Assembly: GCA_022360315.1 (NCBI GenBank)
Contig: JAKSDA010000044.1
Location: 1-64,000, forward strand
Source: Pseudomonadota bacterium
GTDB taxonomy: Bacteria; Myxococcota_A; Polyangia; Haliangiales; Haliangiaceae
Direction of reading: 5' to 3'
Length of the DNA: 64,000 nt
Part shown: positions 32,401 to 41,143 of the stretch, piece after piece
Numbering within the stretch: the stretch's first letter is position 1
Layout of the letters: each line of letters starts with the position of its first letter
Notes under the pieces: model-generated
The model's database searches: none
What the model saw: only the letters and a program-made list of their open reading frames with translations
What the model was told of the DNA's origin: nothing
Position numbers and translations under genes: made by a program

Positions 32401-34221
32401 GATCGCACCGTACGGGTATTGCGGGCCGACGGCGGTGGCGAGTTCACGGTGTTTCGCGGTCACACGGCCACGGTCAATTCAGCGGCATTTGGTCCCGATG
32501 GTTCGCGCATCGTCTCGGCTTCCGACGACCGTACTGCACGCGTGTGGCGGAGCGATGGCAGCGGCGAGCCGGTGGTCTTGCGCGGTCACGCGGCCCGGCT
32601 CGCCTCGGTCGGCTTCAGCCCGGACGGCGCGCGCATTGTCTCCGCTTCCGAGGACCGAACCGTCCGGGTGTGGCCGGCTGACGGCAGCGGTGAGGTGCGT
32701 ATCCTGCGCGGTCACTCCAGCGCAGTCCACTCGGCAGCGTTCAGTCCCGACGGCACCCGCATTGTCTCTGCGTCCGCCGACCGCACGGTGACAATCTGGT
32801 CGCTCGACGGCAGGAGCAAGCCGCGCATCCTGCGCGGTCACACCGATGCGGTCCGCTCGGCAGAATTCAGTCCCGACGGCACCCGTATCGTGTCTGGCTC
32901 AGAAGACCATACTGTGCGGATCTGGTCCATCGACGGCAGCCTGCCCGCAATCGTCATGCGCGGGCATTCGGATGTGGTCACCTCGGCCAGGTTCAGTCCC
33001 GACGGTGCTCTGGTCGTGTCCACGTCACAGGACAGGACTGTGCGACTGTGGCGAGCTGATGGAACCGAGTTATTCGTCCTTCGCGGCCATCGAGATATTG
33101 TGGTTTCGGCAGATTTTAGCCCGGACGGCAAGCGGATTGTTTCGACCGGGGACCCCACGGTGCGAATCTGGCGAATCCCCGGTGCCAAGTCGGTGGTGAT
33201 TCTGCGCGGTCACACAGGACCGGTAGGAGCAGCAGAATTCAGCCCCGACGGCGCACGCATCGTATCGTGTGGGGACAAGACCGTGCGAGTATGGCCGGCC
33301 GACGGCAAGGGCGAGCCGCTCGTCCTGCGCGGTCATACCGACATCGTGCGATCGGCAGAATTCAGCCCCGACGGCCATCGTATTGTTTCCGCCTCCTGGG
33401 ATAGGACGGTGCGGCTGTGGTCGGCCGACGGCAAGGGTGAGCCGATCACCCTGCGCGGTCATACCGACACACTCGTCTCGGCAGTTTTCAGCCCGGACGG
33501 CAAACGCATCATGTCGAGTGCCTGGGATAAGACTGTGCGACTATGGCCGGTCGATGGCAGCGATGGGCCAGGCGCGGTCACTGTTCTCGACGAGGCACCT
33601 GCATGGACAGATTTCAGCCCCGACGGCACTCGCATTGTCTCGGGTCTCGATGATATGACCGTGCGGGCGTGGCGGGTCGACGGCAGCGGCGAACCGATCA
33701 TCCTGCGCGGTCACACAGCTCCGGTGTTGGTGGCAACGTTCAGCCCCGACGGCAGCCGCATTGCCTCGGCTTCCGAGGATCGCACCATACGGGTATGGCC
33801 GGCCGATGGCACTGAACAACCCCACATCCTTCGCGGTCATACAGGTGAGGTCTACAGCGTGGAATTCAGCCCCGACGGCACTCGACTGGTATCGGCTTCT
33901 GCCGATACCAGTGTGCGGTTGTGGTCGGTCGACGGCAGCGGCGAACCGATCATCTTGCGCGGCCATATGGACGGGGTCCTGTCGGCCGACTTCAGCCCCG
34001 ATGGCACTCGCATTGTCTCGGCGTCATGGGACAAAACCATCCGGATCTGGAACAACCTCACCCCGATCCGCCCCACCGATACCGCGTTATGGACCGAGAC
34101 CACGTTCTGTCTGTCGATCGAGCGCCGTCAAGCCCTGTTGGGGGTAACCAAAGAGACTGCCCTGGCAAATTACAAACAGTGTCTGGAACGGGTAATCCGG
34201 GCCCGACAATCCTCGCCCTGA
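29422..34221 (+). CDS. Ser/Thr protein kinase-nSTAND ATPase-WD40 fusion receptor
   Basis: 1599 aa from ATG 29422, preceded by AAGGAA. The kinase domain has [10 protein letters not shown], the VAIKF lysine (Lys97), the catalytic loop HRDLNPCN with Asp214 and the DFG Asp232. The usual catalytic-loop Lys of Ser/Thr kinases is replaced by Asn216. Next is an nSTAND P-loop module beginning PYPGLAAFQ and FFGRDQAV, with Walker [11 protein letters not shown] (Lys425) and [13 protein letters not shown] as Walker B. A membrane segment ([19 protein letters not shown], about 866-888) is followed by a charged coiled coil. Fourteen WD40 repeats ([12 protein letters not shown]...DRTVRVW) form two seven-blade propellers, presumably outside the membrane. 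It senses a ligand or partner and signals by phosphorylation; such fusions are typical of myxobacteria. Confidence 0.95.
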   Translation: MTQGSGEPAGTNGMSRDQRGIRGETNLIRDQSTLVQSTEATETRLSQGSRRNFKLEIGSHLDPMVDSYELIRPLGRGGMGQVFLARDTRLGRLVAIKFLTSKSDVSAQRFVAEARATAQFDHPNVVAIHDAGEHRGHPYMVLQYVKGQSLKEWLDQRKRARLQQKSVPTPADKARLAVPATTQTGLSPSRIAELMIPVVRALVHAHELGIVHRDLNPCNIMITDTGVVKVLDFGIAKIMGAIESTPGQPDEHAEVSQFTQAGRIIGTRAYMSPEQLGADTVDDRTDVWAVGLLLYKLAFGTNPQESLPLNELPTVADLSVPMPSASEQAPELGKLATIIDRCLIKRKADRIGSAREVLAELETVASPRSAPYRHGEEPEPYPGLAAFQESDAERFFGRDQAVGEVISRLADQPMVAIVGPSGVGKSSFVRAGVIPALKRADQAWQAFVIRPGPHPLAGLAELLLRSFWRTAQHGCEPVLPKTSDTTETLVSERSSTESSDQPKAVKTDSSELNRLDEREPICRRLQDEPGYLGAQLRDRARRKLTRILLFVDQFEELYTLADAAQRDVFLACLTSVADEVGSPLRVIVSLRSDFLDSVAENHETLPKFSRGIALLSPMTRNDMRDALLRPLAATEYRFEDRALVDELLDSLEHTAGALPLLQFTAAKLWHHRDTSRHQLTWASYRALGGVAGALAGHADAVLSAMSAGEKQWTRSLFLRLVTPERTRTLATVNELRQCCGRVATKFDPVLDHLIDARLLTVTGSGGADKMVEIVHESLINQWPTLAGWLTDNEEDIAFLARLHHAADEWQKNGRVDDLLWRGRAAQDAQNWYERYQGESESTLSPLEERYVVAVLALDQRARRHRHCVALGVFALLGVLAVVLSYLTIRAESEAARAEREALRAESEAIRSRNEAIRARNASRVAAAEAARSDPTTVLALLREVEPGAIPASWSGLVRWALSAGVAHTVLPIPAYGNAVAFSPDGTRIVLAGLDRTVRVLRADGGGEFTVFRGHTATVNSAAFGPDGSRIVSASDDRTARVWRSDGSGEPVVLRGHAARLASVGFSPDGARIVSASEDRTVRVWPADGSGEVRILRGHSSAVHSAAFSPDGTRIVSASADRTVTIWSLDGRSKPRILRGHTDAVRSAEFSPDGTRIVSGSEDHTVRIWSIDGSLPAIVMRGHSDVVTSARFSPDGALVVSTSQDRTVRLWRADGTELFVLRGHRDIVVSADFSPDGKRIVSTGDPTVRIWRIPGAKSVVILRGHTGPVGAAEFSPDGARIVSCGDKTVRVWPADGKGEPLVLRGHTDIVRSAEFSPDGHRIVSASWDRTVRLWSADGKGEPITLRGHTDTLVSAVFSPDGKRIMSSAWDKTVRLWPVDGSDGPGAVTVLDEAPAWTDFSPDGTRIVSGLDDMTVRAWRVDGSGEPIILRGHTAPVLVATFSPDGSRIASASEDRTIRVWPADGTEQPHILRGHTGEVYSVEFSPDGTRLVSASADTSVRLWSVDGSGEPIILRGHMDGVLSADFSPDGTRIVSASWDKTIRIWNNLTPIRPTDTALWTETTFCLSIERRQALLGVTKETALANYKQCLERVIRARQSSP

Positions 34222-34689
34222 CTCCGTTTCGCATCGTCACCACAGCTCGCACCCGCGCTTGAGCATAGTCAGGCAAATCGATGGGAAAGGCGCTTCCGGT
34301 GAGCACGCTTTGTGATGGAAACGCGGGAACTCCATCGTCGACCGTGCACGCTGGGAACAAACGCAGGAAGGTGCAACGGAGTGATAGCGATTCTGGCTAT
34401 TGAGAGATGATGTAGGAATTCCTTGCTGGGAATGACTACATCATGGCCGCTGTAGCCCCGCCGGCAACGGTCGCGCTCGAACCACGGGATAGGTGCCCCG
34501 CTTTGCGAGTACCTCGGTCAGGTTGAGGCTGGAGGAGGCGGCCGCGGCCTGACGACGCAGCGCGTCATTTAGCTATTAAAGCCGGACTATCCTGATGATG
34601 TTTGCGCTGCGCGCCAAACGTTGACATAGCCGCACTTATCCGACACAGCGCTCGATGATCGTCCTCGACGCAGCGTTGTGTGGCATTGG
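34222..34689. other. Intergenic region with a structured hairpin
   Basis: 468 bases between convergent genes with no convincing ORF. The only structure seen is the hairpin at 34407-34444 listed separately. Confidence 0.5.
34407..34444. repeat. 16-bp hairpin with tandem G-A mismatch
   Basis: Arms 34407-34422 and 34429-34444 pair at 14 of 16 positions around a TTGCTG loop. The two mismatches are adjacent and read GA opposite GA, the tandem G-A arrangement common in structured RNA. There is no T-run. It lies in the 34222-34689 gap between convergent genes. Confidence 0.5.
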
Positions 34690-35682
34690 TCATGCCTGGT
34701 CGCCTTCGTCGAACAAGTCGGTGACCGACGCGACGACCAGCGCGCGATCGAACCAGCGCGCGATTGAATCGCGATCACGGCATGCGAGAATGCGAGCCCT
34801 CGCATCGTCAGGGACGGCAACGTTCCGAGTTTCAAGGGCGCGCACAACCAGCTCGGCCTGGCCTTCAAGTCGACCTTCGCGGTGGCCCTCGCGGCGGAGG
34901 CGATCGGCGGTGGTTTCGATGATCTGCTGCATGGCTGGGTGAACGTCTTGCATGGCCTCTACCAGGGCATCGACAGCATCGTCTCTGGCTTGCACCAAGT
35001 ACTCTATCACGAGCTGAAGGGCCCGCAATCCTGTGGTTTCTTCGGCGGCGACCGAGCGCAGGAGCTCGCGCCATGAGACCAGCTTGGCGGGGAGATCGTG
35101 GTCCCATATGTGCTTGAACAGCCGATAGACAACTTCGACGAGGGCGCCGACTCGCAGAGTCTCGTCGGACATCTCGGAGAGGTCGGTGAGTAGCAACTGA
35201 AACTGCGGAAGATAGCTGCCAAGGGCATGGAGGACATCGGCTGGTCCCTCAAACAGCTCAGTGAACGCGACCGGAGCTTGCCAGCCTTCCGGGCCATGAT
35301 GAAGCACCATCGGGATGATCGGCGGCAACGTTCGGCGGGTCGGTTCATTGCTGAGCAGCTGATCCCATATACGCAGCATGTAGCGCAAAAGGCGCAGCGG
35401 CATCAACGGGTCGCTTGAGCTCTGATGCTCGAACAAGAGATAGAGAAATGCTCGACTCTCGCTGTGATGAAATGGCGCCTCAAACAGAAGATCGGTGTGA
35501 CGCTGGCGAAGATTTTGGTCGACGAAGCTGCCGGACCGTAGGGACAGTAAGTCGAGGTCCAAGCTCTGGACCACGGCGTTGGGCAGAAAGCGGGCGATAT
35601 GGACAGCGGCGTGGCGCGGATTGCCAAATACCGACTTGAATAACGCGTCATGGGGAGTTGCCACAACGAGGGACCCTTGCAC
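34690..35682 (-). CDS. Rpn-family recombination-promoting nuclease/putative transposase
   Basis: 330 aa from GTG 35682 (GTG 35664 also possible; the reading to 36054 is not coding-like). The N-terminus has the family signature TPHDALFKSVFGNPRHAAVH. The PD-(D/E)XK core is visible as QNLRQRHTDLLFEAPF followed by FLYLLFEHQSSSDPLMPLR. IPMVLHHGPEGW and HDLPAKLVSWRELL are further family positions. The C-terminus has REGHREGRLEGQAELVV repeats seen in many Rpn proteins. Members cleave DNA and promote RecA-independent recombination. It stands alone and is a likely mobile or selfish gene. Confidence 0.88.
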   Translation of the reverse strand: MQGSLVVATPHDALFKSVFGNPRHAAVHIARFLPNAVVQSLDLDLLSLRSGSFVDQNLRQRHTDLLFEAPFHHSESRAFLYLLFEHQSSSDPLMPLRLLRYMLRIWDQLLSNEPTRRTLPPIIPMVLHHGPEGWQAPVAFTELFEGPADVLHALGSYLPQFQLLLTDLSEMSDETLRVGALVEVVYRLFKHIWDHDLPAKLVSWRELLRSVAAEETTGLRALQLVIEYLVQARDDAVDALVEAMQDVHPAMQQIIETTADRLRREGHREGRLEGQAELVVRALETRNVAVPDDARARILACRDRDSIARWFDRALVVASVTDLFDEGDQA

Positions 35683-35858
35683 AGACGGAGAGGCTTCGCA
35701 AAAATCGGTGCGGCAAAGTCGAGCTGTGTAGCCGTAACTCACAACGTTGACCGATCGCCGAGTGAAGTGAGCACGGATTACAACCGTAATAGATCCTGGG
35801 GGGATGATTGGTAATCCGCGCCAGGTGCAACCGCTCAGGTCATTCGCTCCTGTAGTTA

Positions 35859-36266
35859 TCACGAGGTCAACCGCACCGGTTTTTTGCCCCGCTGGCGCCG
35901 TCCTCGCCGGCCGTAGCGGGCGCCATGGATGTGTAGCAATCGCGAGCCCCCACAGTTGGTATGCGGTAAGCCGTGCTCGGACATGGCATAGAGCGGCTCC
36001 GAACCCGACCACGCGCCGATACGACCGGCCCGCAACTCCTCGATCCGCGCCCATCTGGACATATATCTGTCCACATCTCGATCGGCCATCGGTACGATAC
36101 CCTCAGTCTCCCCCACCTCGCCATACGCCGTCCCATCGCGGTCGAGCTCGATGGTTGTATTCCGGTGATCTATTCTCGCTTCGCCGTCCCGCTCACCACC
36201 CGTACACCCCGACAAGACGGCAACCGTCAAAGCGCTTACGAATAATTGTTTCCATCTAGCTATCAT
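35859..36266 (-). CDS. Small lipoprotein, unknown function
   Basis: 135 aa from ATG 36266, preceded by GGAGA. The signal (WKQLFVSALTVAVLSGC) is of lipoprotein type. The mature part is acidic and polar (HRNTTIELDRDGTAYGEV) and ends in an Arg-rich tail (ARYGRRGRRQRGKK) that may reflect a late frameshift. No domain recognised. It lies next to the AT-rich gap 36267-36675. Confidence 0.6.
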   Translation of the reverse strand: MIARWKQLFVSALTVAVLSGCTGGERDGEARIDHRNTTIELDRDGTAYGEVGETEGIVPMADRDVDRYMSRWARIEELRAGRIGAWSGSEPLYAMSEHGLPHTNCGGSRLLHIHGARYGRRGRRQRGKKPVRLTS

Positions 36267-36675
36267 TTTCACTGGTTCTCCAGAATCAATGAGTTGTATC
36301 TTTCTGATATATATATAAATTTGTACACGACATCCTATCTTTGGCCACAACAAATTGTCTCAAATTTGCTCAAAAATAAAGATCTCAGCGAGTTGCCGGA
36401 TCACTGCCACAACCGACGTTCGCCGACTTATGTTCCATTTAACCGGCACGTAAATGCCTCTACACACGATCACGCTGGAAAGGATGCAACGCGATCGGTT
36501 TTTTTTTGCAGACGAAACGCGTTGTTTCCGTCCAGACTAGAAGAAGCACCGATATTTGTAGTTGGTAGTAACTGATTTTATTATTTATAATCAGACTGCT
36601 ACCCGCTACTGAGTACAATGCAGTCCTCACTGGACCGCGGTCGGAGCCGGCAAGCTCGGTTTACTACCGTAATGA
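36267..36675. other. AT-rich intergenic region
   Basis: 409 bases of visibly lower GC than the rest, including TATATATATAAATTTG near 36312 and a run of nine T at about 36500. Short ORFs crossing it have no coding character. It probably contains the promoter of the small lipoprotein and the 3' end of the 36676 gene transcript. Confidence 0.6.
36564..36603 (-). terminator. Candidate hairpin downstream of the 36676 gene
   Basis: GGTAG and CTGATT on the left pair with AATCAG and CTACC on the right across small internal mismatches and an AT-rich loop. It lies about 70 bases past the stop of the minus-strand gene. No U-tract follows. Confidence 0.3.
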
Positions 36676-37764
36676 TTACTGTTCGTAGCGGATACCGATC
36701 ATTACATTGGGCGGGGTGTCGGCCCGGTAGACCGCATTGCCGAGCGGCAGACTGGCGACGGCAAAGGGATGAATACCGCCCGGGCGTAGGCGCCAATCGA
36801 CGATCACACCGGGCACGAGGAAGACTTCGTCCAACTCGGTCTTGCCGGTGATGGTCAGGCCAGCTACCTGACCAAGCAGGAGGAACGGGCCGAATCTGAC
36901 CCCGGCTGCCAGGAGAGCAGAGAACAGAGGTCTAATCTCAGTGTCGGCTGCGCGACTCACAACCGTTCCGATACCGGCATCGGCCTCGGCAATGGCCAGA
37001 AATACGCCATGTTCGTATTCGTAGTATGTCGTTGCGCCGATCAAGATCTCGGTGGTCTGTCCGTCATCCGCGCTGTCCACACAGCGGTAGATCTCCACTA
37101 CCACACCGAGGCGGTTTAGAAGACCGCGCCGCGCCATCCACGGATAGACGTCGCCGCGGATAAAGACATACGATGTGCCAGGGCGGTGGCTCACGTTCAT
37201 GACCGTGCGCTCGAATCCGGCAGTCAGCTCGATCGGTATGGACGCCAGACCACCGGGAACCGACTCGCCGGTCCTTTTGACCGCTGGCTCGACCCCGCTC
37301 TCTGTTGCTCTGCGCTGTGATAGCGAGATGTCCTCGGGTCGGTCGCCTTCTTGCTGCTGTACAGACGGAACCAGGCTGCGGATGGACAAGCGCAGCCGCC
37401 TCAGCAACCTGCGGCGCATACTCGCGCGCAGGCGCGGCTTGTCGAGCCGAAATTTCAATTGCATGATCCGCTTGCCGGTGTCTGGCTCGACCAGCTGGAG
37501 TTGGAGCAAATAGCGGTGCGTACGATCACGTGTCACCAGACCGTTGATCACTCCGTGGACCACATCAGCGTTTGTGGCAACAATGTGATACTCAGTCTCC
37601 AGGACCCGGCGCACATCTCGCTCGACCCGTTTTGCCATCGCATGGCCATGGAAGGATGCAATTGCGATCCGCTTCCTGGCCGCTGCAGAACCCGACAAGA
37701 TCATTACGGTCGGGATTGCAACTGCGACATAGAAATGCGTCCAGCGTGTAAAAAAATTCAGCAA
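36676..37764 (-). CDS. Secreted hypothetical protein, possible outer-membrane barrel
   Basis: 362 aa. The N-terminus is a signal peptide (FYVAVAIPTVMILSGSAAA, cleavage near residue 28). The first 120 residues (IAIASFHGHAMAKRVERDVR, YHIVATNADVVHGVINGLV) resemble a small periplasmic alpha/beta domain of the kind found before outer-membrane modules. A basic linker follows. The second half alternates hydrophobic and polar residues (FLLLGQVAGLTITGKTELDE, HPFAVASLPLG) and ends IGIRYEQ, compatible with a small beta barrel. Similar two-part proteins are common in myxobacteria and have no assigned function. The gene stands alone. Confidence 0.7.
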   Translation of the reverse strand: MLNFFTRWTHFYVAVAIPTVMILSGSAAARKRIAIASFHGHAMAKRVERDVRRVLETEYHIVATNADVVHGVINGLVTRDRTHRYLLQLQLVEPDTGKRIMQLKFRLDKPRLRASMRRRLLRRLRLSIRSLVPSVQQQEGDRPEDISLSQRRATESGVEPAVKRTGESVPGGLASIPIELTAGFERTVMNVSHRPGTSYVFIRGDVYPWMARRGLLNRLGVVVEIYRCVDSADDGQTTEILIGATTYYEYEHGVFLAIAEADAGIGTVVSRAADTEIRPLFSALLAAGVRFGPFLLLGQVAGLTITGKTELDEVFLVPGVIVDWRLRPGGIHPFAVASLPLGNAVYRADTPPNVMIGIRYEQ

Positions 37765-37951
37765 CTCTAAATTTTTTCACGGGGAGTACGGCCTGTCAAA
37801 AATTTGGGCCGAAATCACGCAGTCCAGCGGCCTTGGTTTCGGCGTGATTATCATCACGAACAAAAGTCGGCAGGCCCGGCCGAGTTGCGGGGCAATACGG
37901 TTGTTCCCCGCACGTAGGTGCCGACCCGGGAGGGTCAGATACCCGATGACA

Positions 37952-38821
37952 TCATTGGCTCCGAGCTGCGCCGGGGTCCAGGCCAGCCAATGCACAGCTC
38001 ACTTGCCACAGTCGTCTAGCCACCTCGGGGTCGCGCGACTCCTGCGACGAACGAGCTGGATTTTGCCCGATGAAGTACTCGCCAGTGACCCCCTCGACCC
38101 GGGCCGAGGTGGCCAGATAAATCGCTGTCTGCGCGCCTTGCTCGGGACTGGCCATGAATGGGCGCAAGAGAGGTGCGATCGCGCGAACCAGCGGACTGGC
38201 GTCGCGGCCAAAGCCAGTCCGCACCATCCCCGAGTGTGCTGCGTTCACAGTAATGCCGGTCGCCTCAACACGTCTGGCCAGCTCTCTGGTAAATACAATA
38301 TTGGCCAGCTTGGACTGCGCATAGGCCCGGAACTGTCCGTATCTCTTCTCGGCTTGTAGGTCGTCAAAATCGATGTGACCGCGTTTATGTGCCGCCGAAC
38401 TCACGTTAACAATACGGGCAGGGGCGCTTTTCTCCATGACCGGCAGCAAGAGCCAGGTGAGCAGAAAGTAGGCCATGTGATTGACTGCAAACGTGGCCTC
38501 GAGACCATCCCCGGTGATCATGCGCCTGCCGTGCAGCACACCCGCATTGTTGATGAGGACGTGCAGCTGATCGAAACGGTCCAGAAATTCAGCTGCTGCA
38601 GCGCGGATCGATCTCTGCGCAGCCAGGTCGCATACGATCAGCTCGGCCTTGCCCGAGCCGCCGCCCTCGAATTCGGCCAGTGCGGCCTCACCGCGCTCGG
38701 GGTTGCGGGCGATGATGACCACGTCGGCGCCCAGGCGAGCCAGTTCGAGCGCTGCGACCCGGCCAATGCCCGACGTGGCACCGGTGACCAACACAGTTTT
38801 TCCTCTCATGTCTGATTGCAT
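37952..38821 (-). CDS. Short-chain dehydrogenase/reductase
   Basis: 289 aa from ATG 38821. The Rossmann TGATSGIGRVAALELARLGA gives the cofactor site, followed by VIIARNP (Arg suggests NADP preference), CDLAAQ, INNAGVL, the catalytic Ser in VNVSSAAHKRG and YAQSKLAN (YxxxK). VNAAHSGMVRTGFGRD marks the substrate loop. The overall pattern resembles retinol dehydrogenase/WW-domain oxidoreductase-like SDRs. The substrate is unknown. It is a single gene, with no coupled neighbour. Confidence 0.9.
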   Translation of the reverse strand: MQSDMRGKTVLVTGATSGIGRVAALELARLGADVVIIARNPERGEAALAEFEGGGSGKAELIVCDLAAQRSIRAAAAEFLDRFDQLHVLINNAGVLHGRRMITGDGLEATFAVNHMAYFLLTWLLLPVMEKSAPARIVNVSSAAHKRGHIDFDDLQAEKRYGQFRAYAQSKLANIVFTRELARRVEATGITVNAAHSGMVRTGFGRDASPLVRAIAPLLRPFMASPEQGAQTAIYLATSARVEGVTGEYFIGQNPARSSQESRDPEVARRLWQVSCALAGLDPGAARSQ

Positions 38822-39094
38822 GCAAGTTCTTTCCCGGGCGAGTGCAGGCAACTACAACAACAAATGCGATACCAATGCGCAGCCAGGGTAGCCAACTCCG
38901 ACTCGCCCATCGACCCTCGCAGGGCCATTTCGCGGCCTCTTCACGCTTGCTGGCCGACCATGGACCACTGTCGATATTGTTCTGCACCCTCTTGCAACTT
39001 GCCGGAATAAAAGGGTTTCCTGTTGGTATGGGGCGTGCAGAACGAGCCTGCAACAACACGACGAACGGACAACATCCCATCAGGAGTTTGGACT

Positions 39095-39871
39095 GTGACG
39101 ACTCGATTTCTCATCCCCACAAGCGCTGCGCTTTTTTTTGGCCTCTCTGCCCTGGCTGGCTGCCCCGGGGACAACGATGCTCTCACCCAGGACGACTACG
39201 ACGACGTCGCGGTGGCAGTGGGATCTCTGGTGGCCAACCCATCGGGTGGTGAGAGCGGCTCCATCGACGACAGTATCAATCTGGTCAAGGGCACTGCTTC
39301 GGCCAGCAAAGCAGTCGAGGGAGAAAGCGCCCACGAGACCTATCGCCGCGCCGGATTGACCTACGAGTACGTTGTGGATTGCGTGGACGCGGCCGGCAAT
39401 GTGCAGAGTGCCTGCGACAGAGCTACCACCGGCGCTGCATCCATCGCGGTCAACTGGACTGGCAACCTCGATCTGCCCGCTTACCAGGCCTTGGTGACGC
39501 GTACCGGCGAATGGACTCTTGCGGGCCTGCAGTCGGCCACAGCCGAGCTGAGCGGGGCGGGCAGTTTTGACGTCGAGTGCCACTTTCAGGCCCTGTACCG
39601 TCCCGTGATGAAGGACCTGGTTCTGTCCTACAACGCGCAATACCAGGCAGTCGCGATCGACATGGCGACGGGCCGGATCACTGGCGGTACCATCCGGTAT
39701 CAGATCGACGGTCAGCGCAGCGTTCGGCGCGGCGAAAGCGACCGCGACTCGGAGTTCAGCACCGTCGCGGAAGTGACCTTCGACGGCAGTGGCAGCGCCC
39801 GGCTGATCCTCGACAGTAGCCGCAGCTACACCATCGACCTGGCCACTGGCCAAGTCGACGAAGCCGAGTAA
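39095..39871 (+). CDS. Lipoprotein of unknown function
   Basis: 258 aa from GTG 39095, preceded by AGGAG. The signal ends TSAALFFGLSALAGC (lipid-modified Cys). The mature protein begins acidic (PGDNDALTQDDYDDVAVAVG) and then is beta-rich: ITGGTIRYQIDGQRS and STVAEVTFDGSGSARLILDS look like strands of a beta sandwich. No enzyme motif is seen. Codon use matches the neighbours. Confidence 0.8.
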   Translation: MTTRFLIPTSAALFFGLSALAGCPGDNDALTQDDYDDVAVAVGSLVANPSGGESGSIDDSINLVKGTASASKAVEGESAHETYRRAGLTYEYVVDCVDAAGNVQSACDRATTGAASIAVNWTGNLDLPAYQALVTRTGEWTLAGLQSATAELSGAGSFDVECHFQALYRPVMKDLVLSYNAQYQAVAIDMATGRITGGTIRYQIDGQRSVRRGESDRDSEFSTVAEVTFDGSGSARLILDSSRSYTIDLATGQVDEAE

Positions 39872-39973
39872 TACGCTCTTCGCTGCCCTACCTCGCCGCG
39901 CCCCGCCTTTGCGGCGCAAAAAAGTAACAACCTCACCCTGGGCGGACACAGCATGGGGTAAAACAGCAACCTC

Positions 39974-41143
39974 ATGTCGTCGCCGCAGTCACCTCTCGAA
40001 CAGCAGGTCCACTCCTTGAAAGAGGAGAACCGCGCCCTGCGGGACGAGCTCGCTCGCTACCACAAGCGGGACGAGCTCGCTGGGCAAGGTCGGGCCCAGG
40101 TCGTCCGCATTGGCTGGCGGGTGCTGATTCCCATTCTCGACCGCCAGAAGGTGGTCCGGTCGTTTGCCCGGCTGACCAATACCCTGTCCGGCTTTTCAGG
40201 ACCGTCGTCGCAGTGGCCGGAGCGAGAGGACATTCTCAAAGACGCGCGCACGTTCATGGAAGCGTGCGTGCGCTATGCGGTGCGCCGGCGCCTGATCCTG
40301 GTCATCTTTTCGCTGGTCGCGGCGACCATTCCGGCCTTCCAGCTGATGCTGTTCATCCAGCAAAACACGTTCATCGAACAGCAGAATGAGTTCTTCAAGA
40401 TCGAGGTTTACGACATCCTGGCCCGCTCCATGACGGAGACCGAATCAAATACCCGCGAGGTGTCGGGAGCGCTCCTGGCCAACGCAAAGCTCGAGTTTGT
40501 GCAGGGTGTGGTCGAAGAAGTGTTCGATCCCGAGAACGCCAGCATCGTCTTGCGTCAAGAAGGGGTGAAACAGGCCGAGCGGCACTTTCGCGACGCGGGA
40601 TTCCGCGGCTCTCTCATCCGCGCAGCAGCGCGCGGCGTGCGCCAGCGCGGACGCAGAGGCATGGACAAAGACGAGCTCTACGCCGTGGCCAGGCCCATGT
40701 TCAGCGCCGTGGTCGGCGATGCGGTGGTTCGCATGCCGCAGATCCTGCGACTCGGTCGGCAGGAACACGATGAGGAGGAAGAGGGCGAGGCCGACTATTA
40801 CCTGTATCAGATGGGTTATATGCTGCGCATTTACGCGCGACTATCGCGTGCAGTCGATGCCGAAAAACAGTTTTTTGCCGACGTGAAGCCACTGCTACAA
40901 GAACTCGTGCGCAGTCGATTCACCGCGCAGAGCCGTTTCGCCTCGGTGTATCGTGCAGCGATGGAAGAATTTCTCATCGATCTGGCACTGGCCCCCGAGT
41001 TTGGCGCCCCGCCGGTCAACCTGGACACGAGCGGAAAAACCCCGGAGCAAGCCCTGCGCGCCGGCCTCGACCGCCTGCGCGCAGGGGTCGGCAAGAACGC
41101 GCTCGACTGGAAGCAACTGGCAAAACAGGTGGAAGAGAAATGA
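39974..41143 (+). CDS. Membrane protein with N-terminal coiled coil
   Basis: 389 aa. It begins with a coiled coil (LEQQVHSLKEENRALRDELA, residues 8-35). One clear membrane segment (RLILVIFSLVAATIPAFQLM, about 105-128) splits the protein; the large C-terminal part is helical and charged (DELYAVARPMFSAVVGDAVV). No catalytic motif was recognised. The stop overlaps the start of the next lipoprotein gene as ATGA, so the two products probably work together at the envelope. Confidence 0.78.
   Translation: MSSPQSPLEQQVHSLKEENRALRDELARYHKRDELAGQGRAQVVRIGWRVLIPILDRQKVVRSFARLTNTLSGFSGPSSQWPEREDILKDARTFMEACVRYAVRRRLILVIFSLVAATIPAFQLMLFIQQNTFIEQQNEFFKIEVYDILARSMTETESNTREVSGALLANAKLEFVQGVVEEVFDPENASIVLRQEGVKQAERHFRDAGFRGSLIRAAARGVRQRGRRGMDKDELYAVARPMFSAVVGDAVVRMPQILRLGRQEHDEEEEGEADYYLYQMGYMLRIYARLSRAVDAEKQFFADVKPLLQELVRSRFTAQSRFASVYRAAMEEFLIDLALAPEFGAPPVNLDTSGKTPEQALRAGLDRLRAGVGKNALDWKQLAKQVEEK

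Noticed and set aside
39894..39925. Terminator after the 39095 lipoprotein gene
   Set aside because: A six-bp stem CGCCGC/GCGGCG exists, but it is followed by an A-run, not a T-run, on the transcribed strand.
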